A program made the position numbers and the translations under genes. Shown here piece by piece: positions 33,893-42,877 of a stretch of DNA of 64,000 bases. Numbering within the stretch: the stretch's first letter is position 1; every line of letters begins with the position of its first letter. Source of the stretch: Noviherbaspirillum suwonense (GTDB lineage: Bacteria > Pseudomonadota > Gammaproteobacteria > Burkholderiales > Burkholderiaceae_D); assembly GCF_900182955.1 (NCBI RefSeq), contig NZ_FXUL01000001.1:496001-560000 (forward strand), given 5' to 3'. Below the pieces are notes generated by a model. That model saw nothing but the letters and a program-made list of their open reading frames with translations, searched no databases and was not told the DNA's origin.

Positions 33893-35908
33893 CAGCATCA
33901 GGCTGCGCAGCGAATGGATGCTGTGCGCCGCCGTCGCGCCGATCTCGTCGGCCAGCGCAGCGCCTTCCCGCTGCAGGTCGGCCTGCGCAATATGCATCAG
34001 GCGGGTCGCAACCACGGAGAGCCGGACGGCGCCGACGCTGACAGTGATGCCCTTCAATGCATGCGCCTTCTCGTGCGTTGCGTCCAGGTCCTGTCGCCGG
34101 ACGGCTGAACACAGGATGTCGCAGAGCGCCTTGATATCCGTTGCCGCCGTCGCCAGCAGCTGTTCGAAAAAAAGGCTGTCGCCGCCCAGTTCGCGAAGTT
34201 CGGCCATCGCATCCGGGTCGATGTACAGGACGGGCGCGCCGTCCTGGCACGGCGCCTGTCCCGCCGAAAATACGTGGTTGATCGCCTGCCGCAGCGTGGA
34301 AAGGTCGATCGGCTTGTGCAGCACGCCCGCGGCGCCGGCGTCCATCAGCCGGCGCGCGGTTGCGGCTGCGCTGTCCGCTGTCAGCAGATAGGTCGGCGCC
34401 GGGTCGAGCGTACCGAAGCGGTAGATCTGCAGCACCGACGCGCCGTCCATGTCGCCCAGGTTGTAGTCCAGTATCGCAAGGTCGAACTGCATCGTGCCGA
34501 GCAGGCGTATCGCCTCGCGGCCGCCTGCCGCGGTCACGACCTGGTGGCCGTCCCGCTCCAGCAGCTCCCTGGTCAGCACGAGGTTGGTCGCATTGTCGTC
34601 CGCGACCAGAATGCGCTTGTTGCGGGCCGTCTCCGGCATTGCGAACGCGGCGGGCGGCGGCGCCCGGTCCAGCCACAGGTCGAATTCGAACAGGCTGCCC
34701 TGGCCGCAGGCGCTGTGCACCGCCAGGCGGCTGCCCATCGCGCCCAGTATGCCCCGGACGATGCCCAGGCCGAGCCCGGTGCCGCCGTACTTGCGCGTAG
34801 TGCCTGCCGAAGCCTGGTAGAACGGCTCGAAAATCTTCTGATGCAGTTCGGGCGCGATGCCGATTCCCGTGTCGCGGCAGCTGAACCGGACGCGGCATGC
34901 GGCAGGCGTCTGCTCGAGCAAGGAGAACCGGATCAGCACTTCGCCGTGTTCGGTGAATTTAAGCGCATTGCCGCCCAGGTTCAGCAATACCCGGGCCAGG
35001 TGGAATGCGTCGCCCAGCAGGCTGGCGGCGATTCGTTCATCGGTGCTGACATGCAGCACCACGCCCTTGGTCAGCGCGGTTGCGGCCAGCGTCCGGCGCA
35101 GCTGCTCGGCAAGATCGGCGATGCGGAAAGGCGCGCGGTCGAGCTGCAGTGCGCCGGCGCCATATTTGGCCGAGTCCAGCAAGTGGTTGATCTGGCCCAT
35201 GAGTTCCCGCGACAGCGTGAGTATCGTGTCGCTGCGCCTGCGCACGTGCGGGTCCGCGTTCTCCTCGCCTATCAGCTGGGCGCAGGAAACGATGCCGGTC
35301 AGCGGCGTGCGCAGTTCATGGCTTACGTTAGCCAGCAGCTGCGTCTTGGCGCGACTCTCCGACTCCGCATGCGCGCAGGCCTGTTGCAGGCCGATGATCA
35401 GCGGTTTCGCATACAGCGGCACGACCGCAAGGAACAGCAGCACGGACAAGGCGGCTATCGGGTGCGGCCGCCATGCCGGTGAGACCAGCGCCACGGCAAT
35501 AAAGCCGGCGATCGCCGCAGCCTGGCAAAGCGCCATCGTCCTGGCGCCGATACGGAAGCCGAAACCGAGGATGGTGAACAGGTAGAAGCAGGTGAACAGC
35601 TGGCCGGACTCTCCCAGCAGGCCCAGTCCCAGCGACAGCAGCAGCGGGTCCATCACGGCGGTCGTCCTGGCGACGAGCGCCGGCTTCACGCGGGACGCGG
35701 GCCGCACGGCCAGCAGCACCGCCGCGTTGTAGGCGACATGGAAGCCGAAGGCCAGGGCGATGTGCCAGGGGCGTATCTGCGGCGAGACCGGACCCCAGTA
35801 CCACAGGCTGCAGAGCATGCCCAGACAAACCGGCATGCCCAGCCTGGCCCGCAGGGACGCCTGCGCACGCACGTTCTCCGACAACATCAACTTTTTCGTC
35901 ATGGACAT
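33878..35908 (-). CDS. rpfC: RpfC-like hybrid sensor histidine kinase
   Basis: Hybrid kinase of 676 residues with the RpfC plan. The N-terminal region (about 20-165) holds five membrane helices. HisKA follows with phospho-His197 (NVSHELRTP), then HATPase (NALKFTE, DTGIGI, GGTGLGLGI), a receiver domain with Asp481 (LAILDYNLGD) and a C-terminal Hpt with His616 (AHALKG). In Xanthomonas, RpfC senses DSF, restrains RpfF by binding through its receiver, and signals to RpfG. No rpfG (HD-GYP) gene is in the window. The start is uncertain: ATG 35908, 35902 or an upstream one at 36031. Confidence 0.88.
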   Translation of the reverse strand: MSMTKKLMLSENVRAQASLRARLGMPVCLGMLCSLWYWGPVSPQIRPWHIALAFGFHVAYNAAVLLAVRPASRVKPALVARTTAVMDPLLLSLGLGLLGESGQLFTCFYLFTILGFGFRIGARTMALCQAAAIAGFIAVALVSPAWRPHPIAALSVLLFLAVVPLYAKPLIIGLQQACAHAESESRAKTQLLANVSHELRTPLTGIVSCAQLIGEENADPHVRRRSDTILTLSRELMGQINHLLDSAKYGAGALQLDRAPFRIADLAEQLRRTLAATALTKGVVLHVSTDERIAASLLGDAFHLARVLLNLGGNALKFTEHGEVLIRFSLLEQTPAACRVRFSCRDTGIGIAPELHQKIFEPFYQASAGTTRKYGGTGLGLGIVRGILGAMGSRLAVHSACGQGSLFEFDLWLDRAPPPAAFAMPETARNKRILVADDNATNLVLTRELLERDGHQVVTAAGGREAIRLLGTMQFDLAILDYNLGDMDGASVLQIYRFGTLDPAPTYLLTADSAAATARRLMDAGAAGVLHKPIDLSTLRQAINHVFSAGQAPCQDGAPVLYIDPDAMAELRELGGDSLFFEQLLATAATDIKALCDILCSAVRRQDLDATHEKAHALKGITVSVGAVRLSVVATRLMHIAQADLQREGAALADEIGATAAHSIHSLRSLMLSADG

Positions 35909-36168
35909 GTTTCCAGCATTCGTGCGCAAGGCCTGCATCGGGGTCGTCGGCGTTGGTGATGTTTGATGAATCAATGCGCCATTTTTTTGCGTCGGATCCG
36001 AACGCGTCGCGATGTCGGCCTGGCCAGGCATGACCGGGGCGTGTTCTTTTAAGCTTTCCCTAATTATTGGGGAGTGTGACTGCTTCCATCCCTACCATGG
36101 CAGCCTTCGCAGTGTCCTTCCTGGGCAGACAGGACCAGGCGCACGCGCACACCAAACCGGAAGCCGCC

Positions 36169-36417
36169 ATGTCATCCAACGACCAGATCCTGAAGCAGCT
36201 TCTGTCCTCGCTCCACCGGCGCTTCGCAATCGATATCGAACAGGTCACAGCGGCATCGCGGCTGAGCGACATCGGCATCGATTCGCTGCACCTGGTTGAC
36301 ATCATGCTCGACATGGAAGACGCGTTCGGCTTCCGTTTCGAGTCGCTGCTGCTGCCGCCAAATCCTTCCCTCGAGCAGATCACGAACGCCATCCTGAGGG
36401 AGCAGGCGCCGGAATGA
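36169..36417 (+). CDS. stand-alone acyl carrier protein in the DSF island
   Basis: An 82-residue acidic ACP. The phosphopantetheine attachment site is Ser39 in GIDSLHLVD. The three further helices fit the ACP fold (LVDIMLDMEDAFGF). The ATG at 36169 is chosen; 34 residues of upstream open frame are not ACP-like. It is not the housekeeping AcpP (wrong context, divergent sequence). It is transcribed away from the rpfC-like gene. Together with the ketosynthase it could supply acyl-ACP to RpfF; this is inferred. Confidence 0.85.
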   Translation: MSSNDQILKQLLSSLHRRFAIDIEQVTAASRLSDIGIDSLHLVDIMLDMEDAFGFRFESLLLPPNPSLEQITNAILREQAPE

Positions 36418-36633
36418 CGCACTGCCAGCGCCCGGCATTGTAAGACTGCCGCAACGCGTGCCAGCCCCGGTGCGAAACGAGAAGTTTGTGCCGCCGCAGA
36501 CTTTGTCGCGTTGGCGGACGCGTGTTCCGGGCGACGCAAAACGTCTATTTGCCGCTGTGCTACTGTCTGCACCAATCGTGCAAGTTAATGCTGCGCGACC
36601 TCATTTTTGACAACCAATCGGAAGGATGCAGCC

Positions 36634-37200
36634 ATGGAGAAAGTACTGGATATCGCGGTGCTGGTAGGCAGTTTGCGCAAGGACTCGTTGAACCGGAAGA
36701 CCGCGTTTGCGCTGGCAGACCTGGCGCCGGCATCGATTAAATTAAGCCAGGTCGAGATCGGCCAGCTGTCGATGTACAACCAGGACCTCGACGAGGCGCC
36801 GCCGGCCGAGTGGATCGCGTTCCGGCAGCGCATCAAGGCGGCGGACGGCGTGCTGTTCGTGTCGCCCGAGTACAACCGTTCCGTGCCGGCAGCGTTGAAG
36901 AACGCGATCGACATCGGCTCGCGTCCGTATGGACAAAGCGCATGGCAGGGCAAGCCCGGCGGCGTTGTCACAGTGTCGCCCGGCGCAATAGGCGGCTTCG
37001 GCGCCAACCATCATCTGCGCCAGATGCTGACCTTCCTCGATGTGCATCCGCTGCAGCAGCCGGAAGCCTACCTGGGCAATGCCGGCAAGTGGTTCGGCGA
37101 AGATGGCAAGCTGCAGGACGAGTCCGCCCGCAAGTTTCTGCAGACCTTCGTCAATGCCTACGCCGCCTGGGTGCAACGTCTGGCATCGACTGCAAGGTAG
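36634..37200 (+). CDS. NAD(P)H-dependent FMN reductase
   Basis: A 188-residue flavodoxin-fold enzyme of the NADPH-dependent FMN reductase / ChrR-YieF family. It has the FMN phosphate loop GSLRKDSLNRK near the N-terminus and SPEYNRSVPAALKNAID in the middle. It is a soluble quinone or flavin reductase; the true substrate is not deducible. ATG 36634 has GGAAGGA upstream. It stands alone between the DSF island and the effector candidate. Confidence 0.88.
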   Translation: MEKVLDIAVLVGSLRKDSLNRKTAFALADLAPASIKLSQVEIGQLSMYNQDLDEAPPAEWIAFRQRIKAADGVLFVSPEYNRSVPAALKNAIDIGSRPYGQSAWQGKPGGVVTVSPGAIGGFGANHHLRQMLTFLDVHPLQQPEAYLGNAGKWFGEDGKLQDESARKFLQTFVNAYAAWVQRLASTAR

Positions 37201-37549
37201 ACGTTCTCATCGTGCCGCCGGAGAATGGGCGTCCAAGCCAGGGCGTTCGATATCGCCGGCGCATCCGACTTTTCCCGATAGCAGGCCGTCAGCTGCTCCG
37301 CGCGGATTCCCAGCCGCCGGCAGCGCGGCAATCGTTGCATCTGTCCCGCTGCGACACCGCCGTGGCCTGGCCGCGGCATGCGTCAACTGATCGCCGATGT
37401 GCCTGAATTCACGTCGCCTCATGACAACCGCCCGGCGCATTGGCCCGCCTGTTGTGGGCCGAAGGTCGGTAGCCGTAGCAATGTTCACCTGATGAACCAT
37501 GTCGGCAGAGGTGGCACCTAGTTGCCCGTTGTCATAGATGGGGAATTTT
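37201..37549 (+). other. intergenic stretch upstream of the effector candidate
   Basis: There are 349 bases with no convincing gene. The only clear signal is the hrp-box-like promoter at 37493-37520 near its right end, followed by a GGGGA ribosome site at 37540-37544. Confidence 0.6.
37493..37520 (+). promoter_or_regulatory. hrp-box-like promoter of the 639-residue gene
   Basis: TGAACC (37493-37498), 15 bases, GCACCTA (37514-37520). Compared with the HrpL consensus GGAACC-N15/16-CCACNNA, only the first base of each half differs. It shares TGAAC-N15-GCAC-N2-A with the sctX promoter. The start codon GTG at 37550 is 29 bases downstream of the -10 half, a normal leader. Confidence 0.72.
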
Positions 37550-39469
37550 GTGAGTGATAAAAATGTAGTGAAATCCAGAAGTCTGGCATTCGATCCACCC
37601 AACAGCGCAGCAGCCCTGTACCAGTTTCTCTCCCAGTATCCCGATGAAACAGGCGTGAAGCTGGAAGGCGCCTATACCGCGCCGGTCATCAAGATAAGAA
37701 AGAATGAAGCACAGAAGCTCGATGCGGACAGCCGCAAGGCATGGTCTTATTATCTGGCGAAGATGCAGGAAAGCCTGACGGGCACGGAAAATGCGGTCAA
37801 GGCTGCAAAGGCGATCGAGTTGCTGCTGACGTCAGACCCGGTCCGGCTGTCCGTCGGCAAGATGCTTGGTCCGCTGGAGTATTTGATGAAAGCCGAGCAG
37901 GATCGGCTGGCCGGCGCCAACAGCTATGTGAAGTGCTGGCTCGCCAACGAAAAGCTGGTGCTGCAGATAGTGGTGCCGCATGATCCAAGCGGCGAATTCC
38001 AGAAGAAGGAAGACGAGCAGCGGGCGGCGCTGGCAACGGCCTGCGGGGTACTGTCGAAGTTCACCGAAAGCGAAAACGGCGAGATCAACACCGATTCGAT
38101 CCGCGACCAGGCATACGCGATCGGGCAGCAGCTAAGCGAGGAAGAAGTCAGTGCGATCTGGGCTGCGCGGATGAAGCTGGTTGCAAACCGCGAGGCGCTC
38201 GGCGGCTATGTCGGGCCGGAAGCCCAGTGGCTCATCAGCCTGTGCGTCACCGCCCACGGCAAGACGCAGACCGCATTCCGGCTGGATGACAGCGTGAAAA
38301 GCGACGTTGCGCAGATAGCGTTTGCATTGAGAGCGCGTACCGCGACGAATATCTATGCGACGATCTCGCCGCGAACACGCGACAAGGATGCTGCCCAACG
38401 GTCCATGCCGGTATTTTCTCCTTCGCCGGCAAGCAGTTCGACGGCTTCGACAACAGCCTCGACAACGACGGCAAGCACTTCGCCAACCTCCACACCGCCG
38501 AAAGATTCGCCGCCGCGGAAAAATGGGAGCGAGGCCAGGACGCCGCCGCCCACCAGTGCGCCGCCGCCGGTGCCGGAGGGAAAACCACCGGTAGATCCCG
38601 TCGGCACCCAGGGGCCGGGCCTGGCTGCGTCCGCTCCCGCCGACCGCCCGAACAGAACCTATGGCAGGCCTACCGGATTCGCGTTGAACATGAACGCAGC
38701 CCTCCACGAAATGAAGGACAGGCAGCAAGCCGACGCCGGAAATCGCGAAGAAACCAGTCTGCGCGACGTTTCTTCCAGTTCGCCCCGCACGCCGCGGGAC
38801 GCGCTTCTGTCAAGTTCCGGATTGAGCGCCAGCAGCACCGCCAGCACTTTCGGCAGCAACAGGGGCCCCAGCAGAGGCGATGCGAAATCGCCCAGAATCC
38901 CGTCAGACCGGAAGCGCCTGGCGGACCTGGCTGCTGCAGTCGATCTCAGGCAGAAGAGCGACGGCGAGACCCCGACGCAACAGCGCGAGAAAACGGTTCG
39001 GAAAAAGCGCCGGGTCAAATCGATGGAAAGCAGATCGCCTGATGCGGCCGCCCAGCAGGCGATAAGCGCGGCTGGCGAGGCTGCCAGGACATTGAAGGCG
39101 GATTTGGTGAAGGCGACGACCGACAGCGCCAATTACCGGAAATGGGAAGCGGCCGAAGCGCAGCTGAAAGACGTGCTGACGCCGGAGATGAGCAAGTCGG
39201 TAGGGCGCCTGATGTCCTATTGCCACAAGGTCGACCTGGAGCAGGGCAAGGAACAGTCCTCCCTCGACAAGGTAATCAAGACCCTGCGGCCCCAGGTCAG
39301 GGAGCGGCGCGCATTCATCGCGGTGCGCGACATCCTGCTCGCCGAATCGCGGGGAGAGGCTGAAACGAAAGCGGCGAGCGCTTTCCCGGAACTGCTGACG
39401 CTGCTGATCTTCGCCATCGATGCGGAGCGTACATGGCGCCAGGAGCACGACAGCAAGGCCGCACACTAG
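37550..39469 (+). CDS. candidate T3SS effector, 639 residues, no known family
   Basis: A soluble protein without signal peptide or membrane segment. An upstream in-frame ATG at 37538 lies only 17 bases from the promoter motif, so GTG 37550 with GGGGA before it is preferred. Residues 1-265 look globular and helical. Residues about 280-350 are a Ser/Thr/Pro-rich low-complexity linker, and a second polar stretch (about 365-480) is rich in Ser/Arg. A basic patch KKRRVK at 485-490 resembles a nuclear-localisation signal. Residues about 500-639 are again helical. Promoter type, modular build, polar N-terminus and isolated position all suit a type III effector. No catalytic motif was recognised and secretion is inferred. 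Confidence 0.6.
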   Translation: MSDKNVVKSRSLAFDPPNSAAALYQFLSQYPDETGVKLEGAYTAPVIKIRKNEAQKLDADSRKAWSYYLAKMQESLTGTENAVKAAKAIELLLTSDPVRLSVGKMLGPLEYLMKAEQDRLAGANSYVKCWLANEKLVLQIVVPHDPSGEFQKKEDEQRAALATACGVLSKFTESENGEINTDSIRDQAYAIGQQLSEEEVSAIWAARMKLVANREALGGYVGPEAQWLISLCVTAHGKTQTAFRLDDSVKSDVAQIAFALRARTATNIYATISPRTRDKDAAQRSMPVFSPSPASSSTASTTASTTTASTSPTSTPPKDSPPRKNGSEARTPPPTSAPPPVPEGKPPVDPVGTQGPGLAASAPADRPNRTYGRPTGFALNMNAALHEMKDRQQADAGNREETSLRDVSSSSPRTPRDALLSSSGLSASSTASTFGSNRGPSRGDAKSPRIPSDRKRLADLAAAVDLRQKSDGETPTQQREKTVRKKRRVKSMESRSPDAAAQQAISAAGEAARTLKADLVKATTDSANYRKWEAAEAQLKDVLTPEMSKSVGRLMSYCHKVDLEQGKEQSSLDKVIKTLRPQVRERRAFIAVRDILLAESRGEAETKAASAFPELLTLLIFAIDAERTWRQEHDSKAAH

Positions 39470-39655
39470 CGCATATTCGCTCTGACTTGCTTGTCGATGC
39501 CGGCTGGATTGCCCGCCGCACTGCGTTGCGCCCCCGCGCCGTACCCCGGTACGACTCGTCTGCATGCCTCGTTCCGCGGGCAGTCCGCCTCTGCCTCGCC
39601 CAATCCGGTCAGGGCGAACATGCTCTAGCTACATGTACTGCCGGGCGCCGCGCGC

Positions 39656-41395
39656 TTATTTCGCCCAGCTGTCCTTGAGCGTGGCGATCCGGTTGAACAC
39701 CGGCTTGCCAGGCTGGGAATCGACGCGGTCGGCGACGAAGTAGCCGTGCCGCTCGAACTGGAAGCGCTGGTCCGGCAGGGTCGAGGCCATGCCGGGCTCC
39801 AGGTAGGCGTTGATCACGGTCTTGGCGGCCGGGTTCAGCGCGAGCTTGAAGTCGCGCCCGCCGGCATCCGGATGCGGGTCGGAGAACAGCCTGTCGTACA
39901 GCCGTATCTCCGCCTGCAGCGCATGGGCCGCGCTGACCCAGTGGATGTTGCCCTTGACCTTGTAATTAGCCGAGCCTTCGGTGCCGCTCTTGCTGTCGGC
40001 GAAGTAATTGCAGTGAACCGCGATGACCTTGCCATTCTCGTCCTTGTCGCAGCCGGTGCATTCCACCACGTAGCCATAGCGCAGCCTGACCTTGTTGCCG
40101 GGGAAGAGCCGGAAATAGCCCTTGCTCGGCACTTCCATGAAGTCCTCTTCCTCGATCCACAGCGTCTTGCTGATCGGGAAAGTGCGCACGCCGCGCGAAG
40201 GGTCGTGCGGATGCACCGGCGCGCTGCATTCGACGGTGTCGTTTTCCGGGAAGTTGTCGATCACCAGCTTCAGCGGGTTCAACACCGCCGCGGCCCGCGG
40301 CGCCTTCGGGTCGAGGTCGTCGCGCAGCGCGCCTTCCAGGATGCTCATGTCGATCCAGCTGTCCGCCTTGGCCACGCCGATCCGTTCGCAGAACAGCTGC
40401 ACCGACTCCGGCGTATAACCGCGCCGGCGGATGCCGACGATGGTTGGCATCCGCGGGTCGTCCCAGCCATCGACGATCTTTTCCTCGACCAGCTGCAGCA
40501 GCTTGCGCTTGCTGGTGATTGCATAGGTCAGGTTCAGGCGGGCAAATTCATACTGGTGCGGCAGCGGCCGCTTCAGGAAGCCGCCCTCGGCCAGGCGTTC
40601 CAGCACCCAGTCGTAGAACGGCCGGTGGTCCTGGAACTCCAGCGTGCACAGCGAATGCGTGATGTTTTCCAGCGCATCCGAAATCGGATGGGTGTAGTCG
40701 TACATCGGGTAGATGCACCAGGCGTCGCCGGTACGGTGGTGATGCGCATGGCGTATCCGGTAGATGGCCGGGTCGCGCATATTCATGTTGGGCGAAGCCA
40801 TGTCGATCTTCGCCCGGAGGATATGCTCGCCGTCCGCGAACTCGCCCGCCTTCATCCGGCGGAACAGGTCCAGCGATTCGTCGGCAGGGCGGTTGCGGAA
40901 CGGCGAGTCGCGTCCCGGCTCGCTGAAGCTGCCGCGGCTGGCGGCCATGTCCTCGGCGCTCTGGCTGTCGACATACGCATGGCCGGCAGTGATCAGGTAT
41001 TCGGCCATCTGGTAGAGCAGCGGGAAATAGTCGCTGGCGTAGTACAGGTGTTCGCTACCGTCCTGCGTCCAGTCGAAACCGAGCCAGCGCACGCTGTCGA
41101 TGATGGTGTCGACGTATTCCTGGTCTTCCTTGGCCGGGTTGGTGTCATCGAAGCGCAGGTGGCAGCGCCCGGCATAGTCCCGCGCCAGGCCGAAGTTCAG
41201 GCAGATGGATTTTGCATGGCCGATGTGCAGGTAGCCGTTGGGTTCGGGCGGGAAGCGGGTGACGACGGCCGGCAGCGGCTTGCCGTGCGCATCCTCGCGG
41301 CCGGCATAGTGGCCGGTGGCTGCATCGTTGTCGATGATCGCTCGCAGGAAGTTGGAGGTCGGCGCGGCGGCGGTATTCTTTGGATCGTTGCTCAT
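39656..41395 (-). CDS. glnS: glutaminyl-tRNA synthetase
   Basis: Class I aminoacyl-tRNA synthetase charging tRNA-Gln. The 579 residues have the ATP motifs GYLHIGHAKSI and AITSKRKLLQLV (the KMSKS-type loop, as MSKRKL in E. coli). The opening FPPEPNG and the C-terminal anticodon-binding barrels are present. ATG 41395 is in the usual place. It is flanked by unrelated genes and apparently a single-gene unit. Confidence 0.97.
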   Translation of the reverse strand: MSNDPKNTAAAPTSNFLRAIIDNDAATGHYAGREDAHGKPLPAVVTRFPPEPNGYLHIGHAKSICLNFGLARDYAGRCHLRFDDTNPAKEDQEYVDTIIDSVRWLGFDWTQDGSEHLYYASDYFPLLYQMAEYLITAGHAYVDSQSAEDMAASRGSFSEPGRDSPFRNRPADESLDLFRRMKAGEFADGEHILRAKIDMASPNMNMRDPAIYRIRHAHHHRTGDAWCIYPMYDYTHPISDALENITHSLCTLEFQDHRPFYDWVLERLAEGGFLKRPLPHQYEFARLNLTYAITSKRKLLQLVEEKIVDGWDDPRMPTIVGIRRRGYTPESVQLFCERIGVAKADSWIDMSILEGALRDDLDPKAPRAAAVLNPLKLVIDNFPENDTVECSAPVHPHDPSRGVRTFPISKTLWIEEEDFMEVPSKGYFRLFPGNKVRLRYGYVVECTGCDKDENGKVIAVHCNYFADSKSGTEGSANYKVKGNIHWVSAAHALQAEIRLYDRLFSDPHPDAGGRDFKLALNPAAKTVINAYLEPGMASTLPDQRFQFERHGYFVADRVDSQPGKPVFNRIATLKDSWAK

Positions 41396-41499
41396 GGCAT
41401 TATGCGGGGTAGACGTGCAATGGTGGGTGCCGGCATTTTACCGTAGCGCCTGTGCTGTGTTCATCGCACCGGGCCGGCCCTGCTGCCGGCATGACCGGC

Positions 41500-42012
41500 T
41501 CAGCGGACGGCCGGCCGGGCCTGGGTCGGGGACTCAAAGCGCTGTCGCACCGCCTCGAGCCGCTTGCGGTTGGCACCGAAGTCCTTGCGCCCGAGGCGCG
41601 AAGCCGAGCGCATCTGGATGACGCTGGCCGGCTCGTCCAGCAGGAATTCGACATCGTCGACGAATTTCAGCAGCGGCGTCTGGAATTCGGCATACAGGTA
41701 GCCAGGCGTCGAAGTGACGATCGCGGCGCCGGGCATCGCCGCGACGATGGCCGCCAGGCGCGCAAGGGCCGCATGGCCGTCGCCCTGGTAGCGCAGCGGC
41801 GCGATCTCGTGGTAGTCGGTATGCGGGTGGCGCGCCGCCTGGCTGGACACCGAGTTCCAGGACGCGGCGACCGGCGGTTTCAGCAGGCCGTCGCGGGCGC
41901 CGAGGTCTTGCGGGCGGCGGCCGGACAGCATGTTCATTTGTCCGGCGACCAGTGCGGCGGCCGGCAGGCCGACGACGATGACGGCGGCGATGACGCCCAG
42001 TGTTTTCAGCAT
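41500..42012 (-). CDS. DUF1499-family protein
   Basis: A 170-residue protein with an N-terminal hydrophobic helix (LKTLGVIAAVIVVGLPAAALVAG, in part), so anchored or exported. The rest matches the DUF1499 pattern: RPQDLGA..., NSVSSQA, YLYAEFQTPLLKFVDDVEFLLD (in part) and IQMRSASRLGRKDFGANRKR (in part). The function of the family is unknown. ATG 42012 is used; upstream frame has no similarity. Confidence 0.85.
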   Translation of the reverse strand: MLKTLGVIAAVIVVGLPAAALVAGQMNMLSGRRPQDLGARDGLLKPPVAASWNSVSSQAARHPHTDYHEIAPLRYQGDGHAALARLAAIVAAMPGAAIVTSTPGYLYAEFQTPLLKFVDDVEFLLDEPASVIQMRSASRLGRKDFGANRKRLEAVRQRFESPTQARPAVR

Positions 42013-42073
42013 GCGTACTCCAGCGCGGGGATCGAGCCGCCGATCATAGCAGGCTGCGCCGGGGCGGCCATTG

Positions 42074-42877
42074 CTACATTTGCTTGAACAGGTGCGCAAA
42101 GACGCGGCTGACCGGCAGGGTCTCGCTCCTGCCGCGCAGCGTCAGCCGGAGCCGGCCGCTTTCGTCGCGCACCGCGGCGCTGACATGGTCGATGGCGACC
42201 ACCGTGCCGCGGTGGACCTGCCAGAACTGGGCCGGGTCGAGCTGGTCGTGCAGTTCGCGCAGGCTCATCCGGATCAGCGACTCGCTGTCCGCGCTCACCA
42301 CGTTGACATACTTGTCGGTGGCCTCGAAATAGATCACGTCGCTGACGCGGATCAGCCGGATCTGGTTGCCGACCGCCGCGCGTATTACGGTCAGGCGCGG
42401 GGCGCTGCCGGCCGCCGGCGCCGCCGGTGCGACGGCGCGCAGCTGGTTCAGCACCTGTTCCAGCGCATCGCCGCGCGCCGCCGGCTGCGCCAGCCTGGCC
42501 TGCAGCCGCGCCACCGTTTTGGCAAGCCGCGCGTCCGACACCGGTTTCAGCACGTAGTCGGCTGCGGACTGGTCGAACGCCTGCAGCGCATAGTCGTCAT
42601 AGGCCGTCACGAACACCACCAGCGGGAAGGGCTGGCCGTCCGGCCAGTCCTCGGCCAGCAGTTCGGCCGCTTCCAGGCCGCTGCGGCCCGGCATGCGGAT
42701 GTCGAGGAACAGCACGTCCGGCTGCAGCGCCAGCGTATGCTCGACCGCGGCGACGCCGTTGGTCACGCTGGCGACGACCTGCAGCGCCGGCCACAGCCGT
42801 GCCAGCGCCTGCGCCAGGGCCTGGGCAAGCACCGGTTCGTCTTCGGCAATCAGCGCGCGTGGGGCGGTATCGTTCAT
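42074..42877 (-). CDS. LytTR-type response regulator
   Basis: A 267-residue LytR/AlgR-family regulator. The receiver domain (1-120) has the phospho-acceptor Asp59 in LFLDIRMPG. The C-terminal LytTR DNA-binding domain (about 165-267) has VIYFEATDKYVNVV and FWQVHRGTVVAIDHV. It overlaps the kinase gene by four bases (ATGA), so they are a pair. The regulated genes are unknown. Confidence 0.93.
   Translation of the reverse strand: MNDTAPRALIAEDEPVLAQALAQALARLWPALQVVASVTNGVAAVEHTLALQPDVLFLDIRMPGRSGLEAAELLAEDWPDGQPFPLVVFVTAYDDYALQAFDQSAADYVLKPVSDARLAKTVARLQARLAQPAARGDALEQVLNQLRAVAPAAPAAGSAPRLTVIRAAVGNQIRLIRVSDVIYFEATDKYVNVVSADSESLIRMSLRELHDQLDPAQFWQVHRGTVVAIDHVSAAVRDESGRLRLTLRGRSETLPVSRVFAHLFKQM

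Noticed and set aside
37514-37527. Sigma-54-like TGGCAC....TTGC sequence before the effector candidate
   Set aside because: The GG-to-GC distance is one base too short for sigma-54, where spacing is strict. The hrp-box reading fits better.
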